Source: Methylocystis sp.
Lineage (GTDB): Bacteria; Pseudomonadota; Alphaproteobacteria; Rhizobiales; Beijerinckiaceae
Length of the DNA: 49,602 nt
NCBI RefSeq assembly: GCF_021731785.1
Contig: NZ_JAKFWS010000058.1
Span: 1-49,602 of the forward strand
Direction of reading: 5' to 3'
Positions 17,690 through 26,395 of the stretch are shown here, one piece after another. How positions within the stretch are numbered: the first letter of the stretch is position 1; the number at the start of each line of letters is the position of its first letter. The notes under the pieces are model-generated. The model was not told the DNA's origin. It did no database searches and saw only the letters and a list, made by a program, of their open reading frames with translations. The position numbers and the translations under genes are program-made.

Positions 17690-19648
17690 CTACTCCACTT
17701 CAATGATCGCCATCAGCCCGCCGCCGCCCTTAGTTTCAGTATTGTCGTTGCTGGTGTGATGGGGGATGTGGCAGTGGATCAGCCACTTCCCCCGCTCCCG
17801 CGCCGTCCACACGACGTCATAGCGTTGGCCCGGACCGACATTGACCGTGTCGGCTAGGTAGCGTGCGCTCTTTTGCAGCGTTTCGCCGTCGCGCGCGACG
17901 ACTTCGAACGGTCCGCCATGAATGTGCATCGGATGGATGAAGCCGTTGTTGGTGCCGACGAAGCGCACTTTGAGCGTTTCGCCAAGCTTCATCCGGATCG
18001 TGTCGGTTGATGGATAGGATTTGCCGTTGATGGTGAAATAATTCGGTTGCATGCCGTCCATCGGCATCGCCGGGAACGTCAGGCCGTCGCGCCACAGCCA
18101 TTCCTGCAGCTGAATGACATAGTCGTGATCGGCGCCGATTTCCGCCGCGGCGTCGGCGGGATCAATGATCAGCGCGCCGTAGAGGCCAAGCGCCTGCGTT
18201 CGGTCGGGCTCGGCGTGTGGGTGATAAAAATAGGTTCCGTGCTGCCTTGCGGTGAATTCATAGTCGAAGAACCCGGAAGGCTGAATTGGCGCTTGGGTGA
18301 TCTCGCTCGGCCCATCCATGGCGTTGGGAAGAATGAGCCCGTGCCAGTGAACGGTCGTCGCTTCGGGCAAATGGTTGCGCACCCGAATGCGCACCCTGTC
18401 TCCTTCACGAATATGGATGCGCGGACCAGGTATCTGATTGTTGTAGGCGTAGGCGTCGACCGCGACGCCGGGCAGGATGCGCCAGCGGATGACTGAGGCG
18501 GTAAGCTCGAAGACCTTGACGCCGGTGTCGATCGTGAAAGGCAGCTCCCGATCGCCGCGGGCTTCAATCGGAAACTGCGCGTCAACCAGCCGCGAATCCG
18601 CGAAACTCATCTCGCGCATCGCGTCGGCCGTTGTGTCGCGATACATGAGCATTCCCGGCGGCATGATGAGGCCGCCCACCTCATGCGCCGAAAGCCGCAT
18701 GTTCACCGAATTGGCGGGCGCGAGCATGCCGGTGGCGAGAAGAACGAGCGACGCGAGGCTGAAAGCGGCGATCTGTGCTGAGGTTGCCTCGGGCGTCGCA
18801 TGCATATGCATCGAGGCGGCGCGGGGGTCGGCGCGCGGACCGTTCTCGGGATGCGCTGCGGAACCCTCGCTCATGCCGGAATGTTCGCCGTGATGGTGAT
18901 GCTGATGGCTCGCCGCATCCGATCCGACCTTTTCAGTCGTCTGATGTTCGGCGGGTTTCTCGACGGGAACCTCTTGCGCCCGCTCGGTCATCAGCCCGTG
19001 CTTGATGCCCTGTGCGACCATCCAGACATTTGACGGATAGGCCGTGGCGAAGCCCGCCATCACGCCAAGCGACATGACGCCCCAGAATATCAGTTCGGTT
19101 GGAACCATCGCGCGCATGTCATGGCCCATCATCAGGAAGCTCATCACCGGCGCCATGCCAGCCATCATGAAATTCATGCTGATGAATTCGGGAAAGAAGC
19201 TGCGCCGCACATTCTCCCAATAGGTCCCGCCCATCATCTCTTTCATGAACAGCGACTGGAAGATGAAGAGGCCGAAGGCGAAGCCTGCGAGATATTCGAC
19301 GATGAGGTCGAGCCACATCGGCAGGCCGAGCGAAGCGACGATGACGGCGGCGAGGATGATGCCCGTCGCGTCGCCGGCGACGCAATGGATGGTGGAGCCG
19401 ACCCCCTGCTTCCACAGCGGGCGCACGAATTGCTCATGCGTCCCTGGTCGCGGCTCCTTGTCGGCCAGTACATAGAGCAGAAGGCCGAAGGGTCCGGTGT
19501 AGAGCGTAACGAGGACGAATCCCCATTTCATCACTGCCGGTTCGGGATTTTTGGCGCCATCGATTGCGACGTAGAGCGTGCAGGCGGCGGTCAGCGCGAA
19601 CCAGCTTGCCAGATAATAGTCGACCGGCAGAACGAAAAGCGAATGCAT
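17690..19648 (-). CDS. DUF4396-multicopper oxidase fusion
   Basis: 652 residues in three parts. Residues 1 to about 225 are a polytopic DUF4396 membrane domain with several Met/His-rich helices (MMAGMAPVMSFLMMGHDMRAM). Residues 226 to about 290 form a His-rich linker (SHQHHHHGEHSG, MHMHATPEATS). The rest is a cupredoxin multicopper oxidase with all four copper motifs: HWHGL, HGTYFYHPHAE, HPMHIHGG and LIHCHIPHHTSND. In the last motif the residue where laccases carry the axial Met/Leu is Asn. The oxidase domain should face the periplasm; copper oxidation or detoxification is likely, inferred from the family. The start at 19648 has GAGGAAGG upstream. Confidence 0.9.
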   Translation of the reverse strand: MHSLFVLPVDYYLASWFALTAACTLYVAIDGAKNPEPAVMKWGFVLVTLYTGPFGLLLYVLADKEPRPGTHEQFVRPLWKQGVGSTIHCVAGDATGIILAAVIVASLGLPMWLDLIVEYLAGFAFGLFIFQSLFMKEMMGGTYWENVRRSFFPEFISMNFMMAGMAPVMSFLMMGHDMRAMVPTELIFWGVMSLGVMAGFATAYPSNVWMVAQGIKHGLMTERAQEVPVEKPAEHQTTEKVGSDAASHQHHHHGEHSGMSEGSAAHPENGPRADPRAASMHMHATPEATSAQIAAFSLASLVLLATGMLAPANSVNMRLSAHEVGGLIMPPGMLMYRDTTADAMREMSFADSRLVDAQFPIEARGDRELPFTIDTGVKVFELTASVIRWRILPGVAVDAYAYNNQIPGPRIHIREGDRVRIRVRNHLPEATTVHWHGLILPNAMDGPSEITQAPIQPSGFFDYEFTARQHGTYFYHPHAEPDRTQALGLYGALIIDPADAAAEIGADHDYVIQLQEWLWRDGLTFPAMPMDGMQPNYFTINGKSYPSTDTIRMKLGETLKVRFVGTNNGFIHPMHIHGGPFEVVARDGETLQKSARYLADTVNVGPGQRYDVVWTARERGKWLIHCHIPHHTSNDNTETKGGGGLMAIIEVE

Positions 19649-19998
19649 GTCGGCCTTCCTCAGCTCAGGGAACGCGCCGCGCCTCTTCGCCCATTCTTTG
19701 TAGATTTAATCCCGACGCAAGGCGATGGGCGCGACGGCGATGGGACTCCGGGGAGCGAAAGCCGGGGACGACCGCCGATTTTTGTTTTGGTTCATTGATC
19801 ATAAAGGTTGGCGGCGTCACAGTCGTCGAGGTCCTGAGGGCGATCGCGGCCCCCTGTCGCAGGGGCCTTTGCCGCCTTGTGCGGCCGAGCTTTTGTCAAT
19901 AGGTTCCGCGCCGGCGACGACGGGCGGCGGCTGCCGGTTTTTCGCTTGAACGTAAAAGGCGCGCGCGCCGTTTCGCTTGCTTTCAGGATTTCGCCTTC
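19649..19998. other. 350-bp divergent intergenic region
   Basis: Separates the multicopper oxidase (minus) from sucD (plus). It contains a near-perfect hairpin at 19848-19867 (GGCCCCCTG-TCG-CAGGGGCC) followed by TTTG, which looks like an isolated terminator. No gene can be supported. There is no trace of sucC, which normally precedes sucD. Confidence 0.6.
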
Positions 19999-20883
19999 AT
20001 GTCCGTGCTGATCGACAAGAACACCAAAGTCATCACTCAAGGCTTCACCGGCAAAACCGCCACCTTCCATTCTGTCCAGGCCCTCGACTACGGGACCAAA
20101 ATGGTCGGCGGCGTCTCGCCGGGCAAAGGCGGCTCGATCCATCTCGACCTCCCGGTTTTCGACACGGTCGCCGAAGCCCGCGCAAAGACCGGCGCCGACG
20201 CTTCTGTGGTCTATGTGCCGCCGCCGGGCGCGGCCGACGCCATCTGCGAAGCGATTGAGGCGGAAATCCCGCTCATCGTCTGCATCACCGAGGGCGTTCC
20301 GGTTCAGGACATGATCCGGGTCAAGCGCGCGCTCTGCGGCTCCAAATCGCGCCTCATCGGGCCGAACTGCCCGGGCGTCGTCACCGCCGGCGAGAGCAAG
20401 ATCGGCATCATGCCCGGCAATATTTTCTCGAAGGGCTCGGTCGGCGTCGTATCGCGCTCCGGCACGCTGACCTATGAGGCCGTGTTCCAGACGACGCGCG
20501 AGGGTTTAGGTCAAACGACGGCGGTCGGCATCGGCGGCGACCCGGTGAAAGGCACGGATTTTATCGAAGTGCTGGAGTTGTTTCTCGCCGACGAGGCGAC
20601 TAAGTCCATCATCATGATTGGCGAGATCGGCGGGTCGGCGGAAGAGGACGCGGCCCAATTCTTGAAAGACGAGGCCAAGCGCGGCCGCAGGAAGCCGATG
20701 GTGGGATTCATCGCGGGACGCACCGCGCCGCCTGGCCGCCGAATGGGCCATGCGGGCGCCATCGTCTCGGGCGGCAAAGGCGACGCCGAAAGTAAAATCG
20801 CGGCCATGGAGTCGGCGGGCATCAAAGTGTCGCCCTCGCCTGCAAGGCTCGGTAAGACATTGGTCGAAGCGCTGAAGGGCTAG
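19999..20883 (+). CDS. sucD: succinyl-CoA synthetase alpha subunit
   Basis: 294 residues. The CoA-binding N-terminal domain ([25 protein letters not shown]) and the ligase domain are intact. The phosphorylated active-site His is in [12 protein letters not shown], and [10 protein letters not shown] is conserved. It makes or uses succinyl-CoA with ADP/ATP in the TCA cycle, together with the beta subunit SucC. SucC is not in this window, and upstream lies a divergent gene. Malate thiokinase MtkB of the serine cycle is a close relative, but the sucA-sucB neighbourhood argues for SucD. Confidence 0.92.
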   Translation: MSVLIDKNTKVITQGFTGKTATFHSVQALDYGTKMVGGVSPGKGGSIHLDLPVFDTVAEARAKTGADASVVYVPPPGAADAICEAIEAEIPLIVCITEGVPVQDMIRVKRALCGSKSRLIGPNCPGVVTAGESKIGIMPGNIFSKGSVGVVSRSGTLTYEAVFQTTREGLGQTTAVGIGGDPVKGTDFIEVLELFLADEATKSIIMIGEIGGSAEEDAAQFLKDEAKRGRRKPMVGFIAGRTAPPGRRMGHAGAIVSGGKGDAESKIAAMESAGIKVSPSPARLGKTLVEALKG

Positions 20884-20916
20884 CCGCCCTGGTCCGCTCA
20901 ACGCTTCGAAAGTCGT

Positions 20917-20942
20917 CGGCGCCTTTGAGCGCCGGCGCTTTT
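20917..20942 (+). terminator. weak hairpin between sucD and sucA
   Basis: CGGCGC / GCGCCG arms (20917-20922, 20929-20934) with a CTTTGA loop, followed by GCGCTTTT. Because sucA begins at 20956, it probably only lowers read-through. Confidence 0.35.
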
Positions 20943-20955
20943 GGGAAAGATTGAG

Positions 20956-23943
20956 ATGGCGCGTTTTGAAACCAATGGCGGCGCCGGACCAGCGCCGGCC
21001 GGCGCACGCTCGCCGCAAAACGATTTTCTCGCTTCGACATCCTTCCTGCAGGGCGCAAACGCCAGCTATTTGGAAGGCCTGCTTGCGGCCTATGAAGCCG
21101 ATCCTTCGTCGGTCAGTCCCGACTGGCGCAATTTCTTCGCCGAGATGGGCCTCAAGCCGCAGCAGAAGACCGCCCTAGACGGGCCGAGTTGGGCGCGACG
21201 CGACTGGCCGCAGCCGCCAAACGGCGAATGGGTCGGCGCGCTCGTCGGCGAGGCGCCGGCGCCTGATAAAGCGCCAGCCGCTCCCGCCGGCGCCCGCGCC
21301 CTCACTGGCGAAGATGTGTTGCGTGCGACGCGCGACTCGGTGCGCGCGCTGATGATGATCCGCGCCTATCGCATGCGCGGCCATCTCCATGCCAATCTCG
21401 ATCCGCTCGGACTGGAGCAGCGTCACGATCACGGCGAGCTCAATCCGCAGACCTACGGTTTCACCGACGAGGATTACGAGCGCAAAATCTTCCTCGATGG
21501 CGTATTGGGCATGCGCTACGCCACGCTCTTCGAAATGGTCACGATCCTGCGCCGCACATACTGCGGCACGATCGGCTTCGAATTCATGCATATCTCCAAT
21601 CCGGAGGAAAAGGCCTGGCTGCAGGCACGCATCGAAGGCCCGAAGAAGGAGATCGTCTTTACCGAGCAAGGCAAGCGCGCGATTCTCAACAAGCTCATCG
21701 AGGCGGAAGGTTTCGAGAAGTTCCTCGACGTGAAATACACCGGCACCAAGCGCTTTGGCCTCGACGGCGCCGAAGCCATCGTTCCGGCGATGGAGCAGAT
21801 CATCAAGCGCGGCGGCGCGCTCGGCGTCAAGGAAATCGTTCTCGGCATGGCGCACCGCGGCCGCCTCAATATTCTGTCGCAGGTGATGGCGAAGCCGCAT
21901 CGCGCCCTGTTTCATGAATTCAAGGGCGGCTCCTTCCTGCCGGACGAAGTCGAAGGTTCAGGCGACGTCAAATATCATCTCGGCGCGTCGTCCGACCGCG
22001 TGTTCGACGATAACAGGGTGCATCTCTCGCTGACCGCCAATCCGTCGCATCTTGAGATCGTCGATCCCGTTGTGCTCGGCAAGGTGCGCGCGAAGCAGGA
22101 TCAGCATCATTGCTCCGACGGCGATCGCCGTTCGGTGATGCCGCTCCTCATCCACGGCGACGCGGCCTTTGCTGGTCAGGGCGTCGTCGCGGAATGTTTC
22201 GGTCTTTCCGGATTGAAAGGCCATCGCACCGGGGGGTCGATCCACTTCATCATCAACAATCAGATCGGCTTCACCACCTATCCGCGCTACTCGCGGTCGT
22301 CGCCCTACCCGTCCGACGTCGCCAAGATGGTCGAGGCGCCGATTCTCCACGTCAACGGCGACGATCCCGAGGCGGTGGTCTTCGCTGCGCGCGTCGCCGC
22401 CGAATTCCGTCAGCAGTTTCAAAAGCCGGTCGTCATCGACATGTGGTGCTATCGGCGGTTCGGCCATAATGAGGGCGACGAGCCGGGATTCACCCAGCCG
22501 CTGATGTATAAGAAGATCAGAGCGCACCGCACGACGCTCGATATTTATGCCGATCGTCTGATCGCCGAGGGCGTGATTTCGCGCGACGACGTCGACCGCA
22601 TGAAGGAAGAGTGGCGCGCGCGGCTCAACCAGGAGTTCGAATCCGGACAGAGCTACAGACCGAATAAGGCGGATTGGCTCGACGGCCGCTGGGCCGGAAA
22701 AAAATCAGGCTCGCAGCTCTCGGATAATGAGCGTCGCGGTCAGACCGGCGTCGCGCTGGAGACGCTCCAGCAGATCGGCGAAAAGATCACCTCGGCGCCG
22801 ACCGATTTTCATCTGCATCGCACGATCCAGCGCTTTCTCGACAATCGACGGGCGGCGATTGAACATGGCGGGCCGATTGACTGGGCGACGGCCGAAGCGC
22901 TGGCGATCAGTTCGCTGCTCTATGAGGGCTACAATGTGCGCCTCTCCGGGCAGGACAGCGAACGCGGCACCTTTTCGCAACGTCACAGCGTGCTCCTCGA
23001 CCAGGAGAATGAGGCCCGCTACCTGCCGTTCAATCACATCGCCGACGGCCAGGGACGCTACGAAGTCGTCAATTCGATGCTTTCGGAAGAGGCGGTGCTC
23101 GGCTTCGAATATGGCTATTCGCTCGCCGAGCCCGATGCGCTGGTGCTGTGGGAAGCGCAGTTCGGCGATTTCGCCAATGGCGCGCAAGTGGTCTTCGACC
23201 AGTTCATTTCGTCGGCCGAGCGCAAATGGCTGCGCATGTCCGGCCTCGTCTGCCTGCTGCCGCATGGCTACGAAGGCCAGGGTCCGGAACATTCCTCCGC
23301 GCGGCTCGAGCGCTATCTGCAGCTGTGCGCCGAAGACAATATGCAGGTCGCCAATTGCACGACGCCTGCGAACTACTTCCACATCCTTCGCCGGCAATTG
23401 CACAGAAGCTTCCGCAAGCCTCTGGTGCTGATGACGCCGAAATCGCTGCTGCGGCACAAGCGCGCTGTGTCGCGGCTTGGCGAGATGGGCATGGCCTCAA
23501 GCTTTCAGCGGCTGCTTCTCGACGACGCCGAAACGGCGCCGAACGAGACGTTCGTTCTCCAAGCCGACGAAAATATTCGCCGGGTTATTCTGTGTTCGGG
23601 CAAGGTCTATTACGATCTGTTCGAGGAGCGGGAGAAACGCGGCGTCGACGATGTGTATCTGCTGCGAGTCGAGCAGCTCTATCCCTTCCCGCTGAAGAAC
23701 CTCGTCACGGCGCTCGGACGTTTCAAGGACGCCGACGTCGTCTGGTGCCAGGAGGAACCCAAGAACATGGGCGCCTGGTCCTTCGTTGAGTCCTATCTTG
23801 AGTGGGTGCTGACGCAGACCGGCGGCAAGTCGAAGCGCGCGCGCTACGTCGGGCGCCCCGCTTCGGCCTCGACCGCCGCGGGCACGATGTCCCGACATCT
23901 CGCGCAGCTGAAATTGTTCCTGGACGATGCGTTCGCGGCTTGA
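20956..23943 (+). CDS. sucA: 2-oxoglutarate dehydrogenase E1
   Basis: 995 residues, normal for an E1o. The N-terminal segment (FLQGANASYLEGLLAAYEADP) binds E2. The ThDP-binding core follows: GMAHRGRLNILSQVMAK, LIHGDAAFAGQGVVAE and NNQIGFTTYPRYSRSS. The C-terminal transketolase-like region has LLPHGYEGQGPEHSSARLERYLQ. It decarboxylates 2-oxoglutarate and succinylates the lipoyl group of SucB. The ATG at 20956 matches the usual MARFE start; an in-frame TTG at 20941 is less likely. The sucB gene follows after 27 bp. E3 (lpd) is not in the window. Confidence 0.97.
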   Translation: MARFETNGGAGPAPAGARSPQNDFLASTSFLQGANASYLEGLLAAYEADPSSVSPDWRNFFAEMGLKPQQKTALDGPSWARRDWPQPPNGEWVGALVGEAPAPDKAPAAPAGARALTGEDVLRATRDSVRALMMIRAYRMRGHLHANLDPLGLEQRHDHGELNPQTYGFTDEDYERKIFLDGVLGMRYATLFEMVTILRRTYCGTIGFEFMHISNPEEKAWLQARIEGPKKEIVFTEQGKRAILNKLIEAEGFEKFLDVKYTGTKRFGLDGAEAIVPAMEQIIKRGGALGVKEIVLGMAHRGRLNILSQVMAKPHRALFHEFKGGSFLPDEVEGSGDVKYHLGASSDRVFDDNRVHLSLTANPSHLEIVDPVVLGKVRAKQDQHHCSDGDRRSVMPLLIHGDAAFAGQGVVAECFGLSGLKGHRTGGSIHFIINNQIGFTTYPRYSRSSPYPSDVAKMVEAPILHVNGDDPEAVVFAARVAAEFRQQFQKPVVIDMWCYRRFGHNEGDEPGFTQPLMYKKIRAHRTTLDIYADRLIAEGVISRDDVDRMKEEWRARLNQEFESGQSYRPNKADWLDGRWAGKKSGSQLSDNERRGQTGVALETLQQIGEKITSAPTDFHLHRTIQRFLDNRRAAIEHGGPIDWATAEALAISSLLYEGYNVRLSGQDSERGTFSQRHSVLLDQENEARYLPFNHIADGQGRYEVVNSMLSEEAVLGFEYGYSLAEPDALVLWEAQFGDFANGAQVVFDQFISSAERKWLRMSGLVCLLPHGYEGQGPEHSSARLERYLQLCAEDNMQVANCTTPANYFHILRRQLHRSFRKPLVLMTPKSLLRHKRAVSRLGEMGMASSFQRLLLDDAETAPNETFVLQADENIRRVILCSGKVYYDLFEEREKRGVDDVYLLRVEQLYPFPLKNLVTALGRFKDADVVWCQEEPKNMGAWSFVESYLEWVLTQTGGKSKRARYVGRPASASTAAGTMSRHLAQLKLFLDDAFAA

Positions 23944-23970
23944 CGCCCGACGCGAGCAAAGAGAAGGCCG

Positions 23971-25257
23971 ATGGCTGAAATTCGCGTGCCGACCTTAGGC
24001 GAATCGGTGACTGAGGCGACCATCGGCCGCTGGTTCAAGAAAGCAGGCGACGCGGTGCGCGCCGACGAAGCGCTCGCCGAACTCGAAACTGACAAGGTCA
24101 CGCTCGAAGTCAACGCGCCGGCCGCCGGCGTGCTGGCCGAGATCGTGGCAAAGGAAGGCGAGACCGTAGAGCCGGGCGCGCTGCTCGGGCAGATCACTGA
24201 GGGAGCGACCGCTCCGGCGAAGGGCAGCGGCGAGGCTACGGCCAAATCCTCCGCGCCCAAGCCAGCGCCGGCGCCGACTGCGCCCGCCGCCCAGCCGGGG
24301 CCGTCTCCCGCCGCAACGGCGACGCCGCCCTCGCCTTCCGCCGCCAAAATCGCCGTCGAGCAGGGAATCGACATTGCTCAGGTCCCCGGCAGCGGCAAGC
24401 GCGGGCAGGCGCTGAAGTCTGACGTCGTTCAATTCGCCGCCCGTCAGGCGGCGACGCCACAGCCTGCCCAGGAAGCGCAAGCTCCCGCCCAGGACGCAAG
24501 GGTCGAAGCGCGAGTCGAGGCGCCTGCCCCCCGCGTCCCCCTGCCGCAGGAAGACGCCCGCCGCGAGGAGCGGGTGAAGATGACACGCTTGCGCCAGACG
24601 ATCGCGCGCCGTCTGAAAGAAGCGCAAAACGCCGCCGCCATGCTGACGACGTTCAACGAAGTCGACATGTCGAAGCTCATCGAACTGCGCAAGCGCTACA
24701 AGGAGCCCTTCGAGAAGCGGCACGGCGTGAAGCTTGGCTTCATGGGCTTCTTCGTGAAGGCCTGTTGCCAGGCGCTTGAGGAAATCCCCGCCGTCAACGC
24801 CGAGATCGACGGGACCGACATCATCTACAAGCGCTTTTGCCACATCGGCGTCGCCGTCGGCACCGAGAAGGGGCTCGTCGTGCCGGTGGTGCGCGACGCC
24901 GACCGTCTGTCGCTCGCCGAGATTGAACGAACCATCGCCGAACTCGGCCGCAAGGCGCGCGACGGCGCGCTCGACATCAATGATCTGCAGGGCGGCACCT
25001 TCACGATCTCGAACGGCGGCGTCTATGGTTCGCTGATGTCGACGCCGATCCTGAACGCGCCGCAGTCCGGCATCCTCGGGATGCACAAGATTCAGGAGCG
25101 CGCGGTCGTGATCGACGGCAAAATCGAAGCGCGGCCGATGATGTATCTCGCGCTGTCCTATGATCACCGCCTTGTCGATGGCAGGGAAGCCGTGACTTTC
25201 CTGGTGCGGGTCAAGGAGTTGCTTGAAGATCCAGCGAGGCTTGCGCTCGGACTGTAG
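23971..25257 (+). CDS. sucB: 2-oxoglutarate dehydrogenase E2, dihydrolipoyl succinyltransferase
   Basis: 428 residues. The lipoyl domain spans residues 1-77, with the modified Lys in [15 protein letters not shown] long Ala/Pro hinge leads to a peripheral subunit-binding domain ([26 protein letters not shown]). A second hinge and the catalytic domain follow, ending with the [12 protein letters not shown] active-site His/Asp. It passes succinyl groups to CoA and forms the 24-mer core of the complex. It closes the sucD-sucA-sucB operon. Confidence 0.97.
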   Translation: MAEIRVPTLGESVTEATIGRWFKKAGDAVRADEALAELETDKVTLEVNAPAAGVLAEIVAKEGETVEPGALLGQITEGATAPAKGSGEATAKSSAPKPAPAPTAPAAQPGPSPAATATPPSPSAAKIAVEQGIDIAQVPGSGKRGQALKSDVVQFAARQAATPQPAQEAQAPAQDARVEARVEAPAPRVPLPQEDARREERVKMTRLRQTIARRLKEAQNAAAMLTTFNEVDMSKLIELRKRYKEPFEKRHGVKLGFMGFFVKACCQALEEIPAVNAEIDGTDIIYKRFCHIGVAVGTEKGLVVPVVRDADRLSLAEIERTIAELGRKARDGALDINDLQGGTFTISNGGVYGSLMSTPILNAPQSGILGMHKIQERAVVIDGKIEARPMMYLALSYDHRLVDGREAVTFLVRVKELLEDPARLALGL

Positions 25258-25363
25258 CCGCCGCCTCTTCAAAATCTCCAAAGCATGCACATCTAATTTC
25301 AGACGGCGCGCCGCTTTGTTTGGGCGCCGACGGCGGGTCGAAAGGACCGCCAAGGAGGCAGAA

Positions 25364-25633
25364 ATGGAAATGAAGACCGCGACCGAACCCAGAGAAGCGC
25401 CGCTGACGACCGAGCAGTTCGCCCAGCTTGGCGATGGTATCATCGCTTATGTGCGGCCAATGCGCTCGGAGGACGTCAATCGGCTTTACCCGCACGCGCC
25501 CCAGATCGCGCCGGGACTGACGATCTTCGCGCTGTTCGGCGCGGATGGTGCGCCGATCGTTCTTGCGGACTCCGAAGAAGGCTGCATCGGCAACGCCCGA
25601 GAGAACCATCTGCAGATGGTGAGCCTGCATTAG
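25364..25633 (+). CDS. DUF1150 family protein
   Basis: 89 residues from the ATG at 25364, which has a strong AAGGAGG seven bases upstream. The sequence (YVRPMRSEDVNRLYPHAPQIAPGLTIFALFGADGAPI) matches DUF1150, a small alphaproteobacterial family often encoded beside Hsp20 chaperones. The function is unknown. Its place just ahead of groESL fits a proteostasis link, but that is inference. Confidence 0.8.
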   Translation: MEMKTATEPREAPLTTEQFAQLGDGIIAYVRPMRSEDVNRLYPHAPQIAPGLTIFALFGADGAPIVLADSEEGCIGNARENHLQMVSLH

Positions 25634-25642
25634 AGCGCTGGG

Positions 25643-25667
25643 GCTTTTGGGAGAATCGCCCAAAAGC
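25643..25667 (+). terminator. inverted repeat after the DUF1150 gene
   Basis: Perfect 9-bp arms GCTTTTGGG / CCCAAAAGC around AGAATCG. No strong T-run. The GAATC in its loop and the preceding AGAGCGCT resemble the dispersed repeat at 39.1, 41.5 and 44.7 kb. Confidence 0.4.
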
Positions 25668-25670
25668 GAG

Positions 25671-25690
25671 TATTTGATCGATATCAAATA
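25671..25690. promoter_or_regulatory. palindrome with an FNR/FixK-like core
   Basis: TATTTGAT-CGAT-ATCAAATA is a perfect 8-bp inverted repeat. Its core TTGAT-N4-ATCAA (25674-25687) equals the FNR/FixK consensus. No gene starts close by, so it may be part of a repeat element rather than a working site. Confidence 0.35.
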
Positions 25691-25839
25691 TCGCGCTGGT
25701 TTGCGGTGATGCTGAAGGAGCGGTGCTTCTAGCGCTCCGTGAAAATCGACCGAAGCGCTGCATGATCCCGCCTTTGAGGTCGACACGCCGCCGGCAGCGC
25801 TTGGCACCCGTCCCGTTTGCGCAGCGTCTGCCGATCCCA

Positions 25840-25857
25840 GCCCCCATCCATGGGGGC
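25840..25857. repeat. short perfect palindrome
   Basis: GCCCCCAT-CC-ATGGGGGC, 8-bp arms with a 2-bp centre. Function unknown. Confidence 0.4.
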
Positions 25858-25889
25858 CGCCTCGCCTCCGGTCCTTCCCCTCGCGGATC

Positions 25890-25915
25890 GCTGGCGCCGC
25901 GAGCGCGGCGCCAGC
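25890..25915. repeat. 26-bp GC-rich palindrome upstream of the groES promoter
   Basis: Arms GCTGGCGCCGCG / CGCGGCGCCAGC are perfect over 12 bp with an AG centre. It ends 19 bp before the -35 of the groES promoter, so it could be a regulator site or an upstream terminator. Confidence 0.45.
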
Positions 25916-25933
25916 GCTAGCGCGGCCCGTGGC

Positions 25934-25962
25934 TTGACAGCGCGACGCCCGGCTCCTATGTG
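25934..25962 (+). promoter_or_regulatory. groESL promoter
   Basis: TTGACA at 25934-25939 with a CCTATGTG -10 region at 25955-25962. The wider CTTGAC...CCTATGT pattern also resembles alphaproteobacterial RpoH (heat-shock sigma) promoters, so both sigma factors may act here. Confidence 0.6.
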
Positions 25963-25970
25963 CAAGTCGC

Positions 25971-26003
25971 TTGTTGGCACTCACCTTACATGAGCGCCAA
26001 CAA
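25971..26003. promoter_or_regulatory. CIRCE operator (HrcA site)
   Basis: TTGTTGGCACTC-N9-GAGCGCCAACAA: 12-bp arms with one mismatch and the diagnostic 9-bp spacer of CIRCE. It overlaps the predicted transcription start and would let HrcA repress groESL. The mismatch (GAGTG to GAGCG) is in the right arm. Confidence 0.85.
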
Positions 26004-26066
26004 GCGTTCGCGTATCCCTTTTTGGCGGGGAAGAACCCCGTCAGGCCAGAAAAGGAAAGATTCACA

Positions 26067-26354
26067 ATGGCGTTCCGTCCCCTCCACGACCGCGTCGTGG
26101 TCAAGCGACTCGAAGGCGAGGAAAAAACCAAAGGCGGCATCATCATTCCGGACACCGCGAAGGAAAAGCCGCAAGAGGGCAAGGTGGTTTCCGTCGGCCC
26201 CGGCGCCCGCGACGAAAACGGCAAGCTGAACCCGCTCGACGTCAAGGCCGGCGACCGCGTGCTCTTTGGCAAATGGTCCGGCACCGAAGTCAAGATCGAC
26301 GGCGATGACCTGCTCATCATGAAGGAAAGCGACATTCTCGGCATCGTCGACTGA
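26067..26354 (+). CDS. groES: co-chaperonin GroES
   Basis: 95 residues. [38 protein letters not shown] contains the mobile loop that docks on GroEL. The C-terminal [29 protein letters not shown] is standard. It caps the GroEL chamber during folding. The start at 26067 has GGAAAG upstream. It is the first gene of the HrcA/CIRCE-controlled groES-groEL operon; groEL starts 41 bp downstream. Confidence 0.98.
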   Translation: MAFRPLHDRVVVKRLEGEEKTKGGIIIPDTAKEKPQEGKVVSVGPGARDENGKLNPLDVKAGDRVLFGKWSGTEVKIDGDDLLIMKESDILGIVD

Positions 26355-26395
26355 CTCGACGCCGCGTTCGCTTCCAACCCTTAGGAGAATTTTAA

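Larger units (their letters stand above)
25634..26066. other. 433-bp spacer with five inverted repeats and the groESL control region
   Basis: Contains hairpins at 25643-25667, 25671-25690, 25840-25857 and 25890-25915, then the groES promoter and CIRCE. No gene is supported; the 65-codon frame at 25723 is compositional. Each repeat is listed separately. Confidence 0.65.

Noticed and set aside
23995..25443. 482-codon open frame on the minus strand
   Set aside because: Antisense to sucB; Arg/Gly-rich shadow of the Ala/Pro hinge codons.
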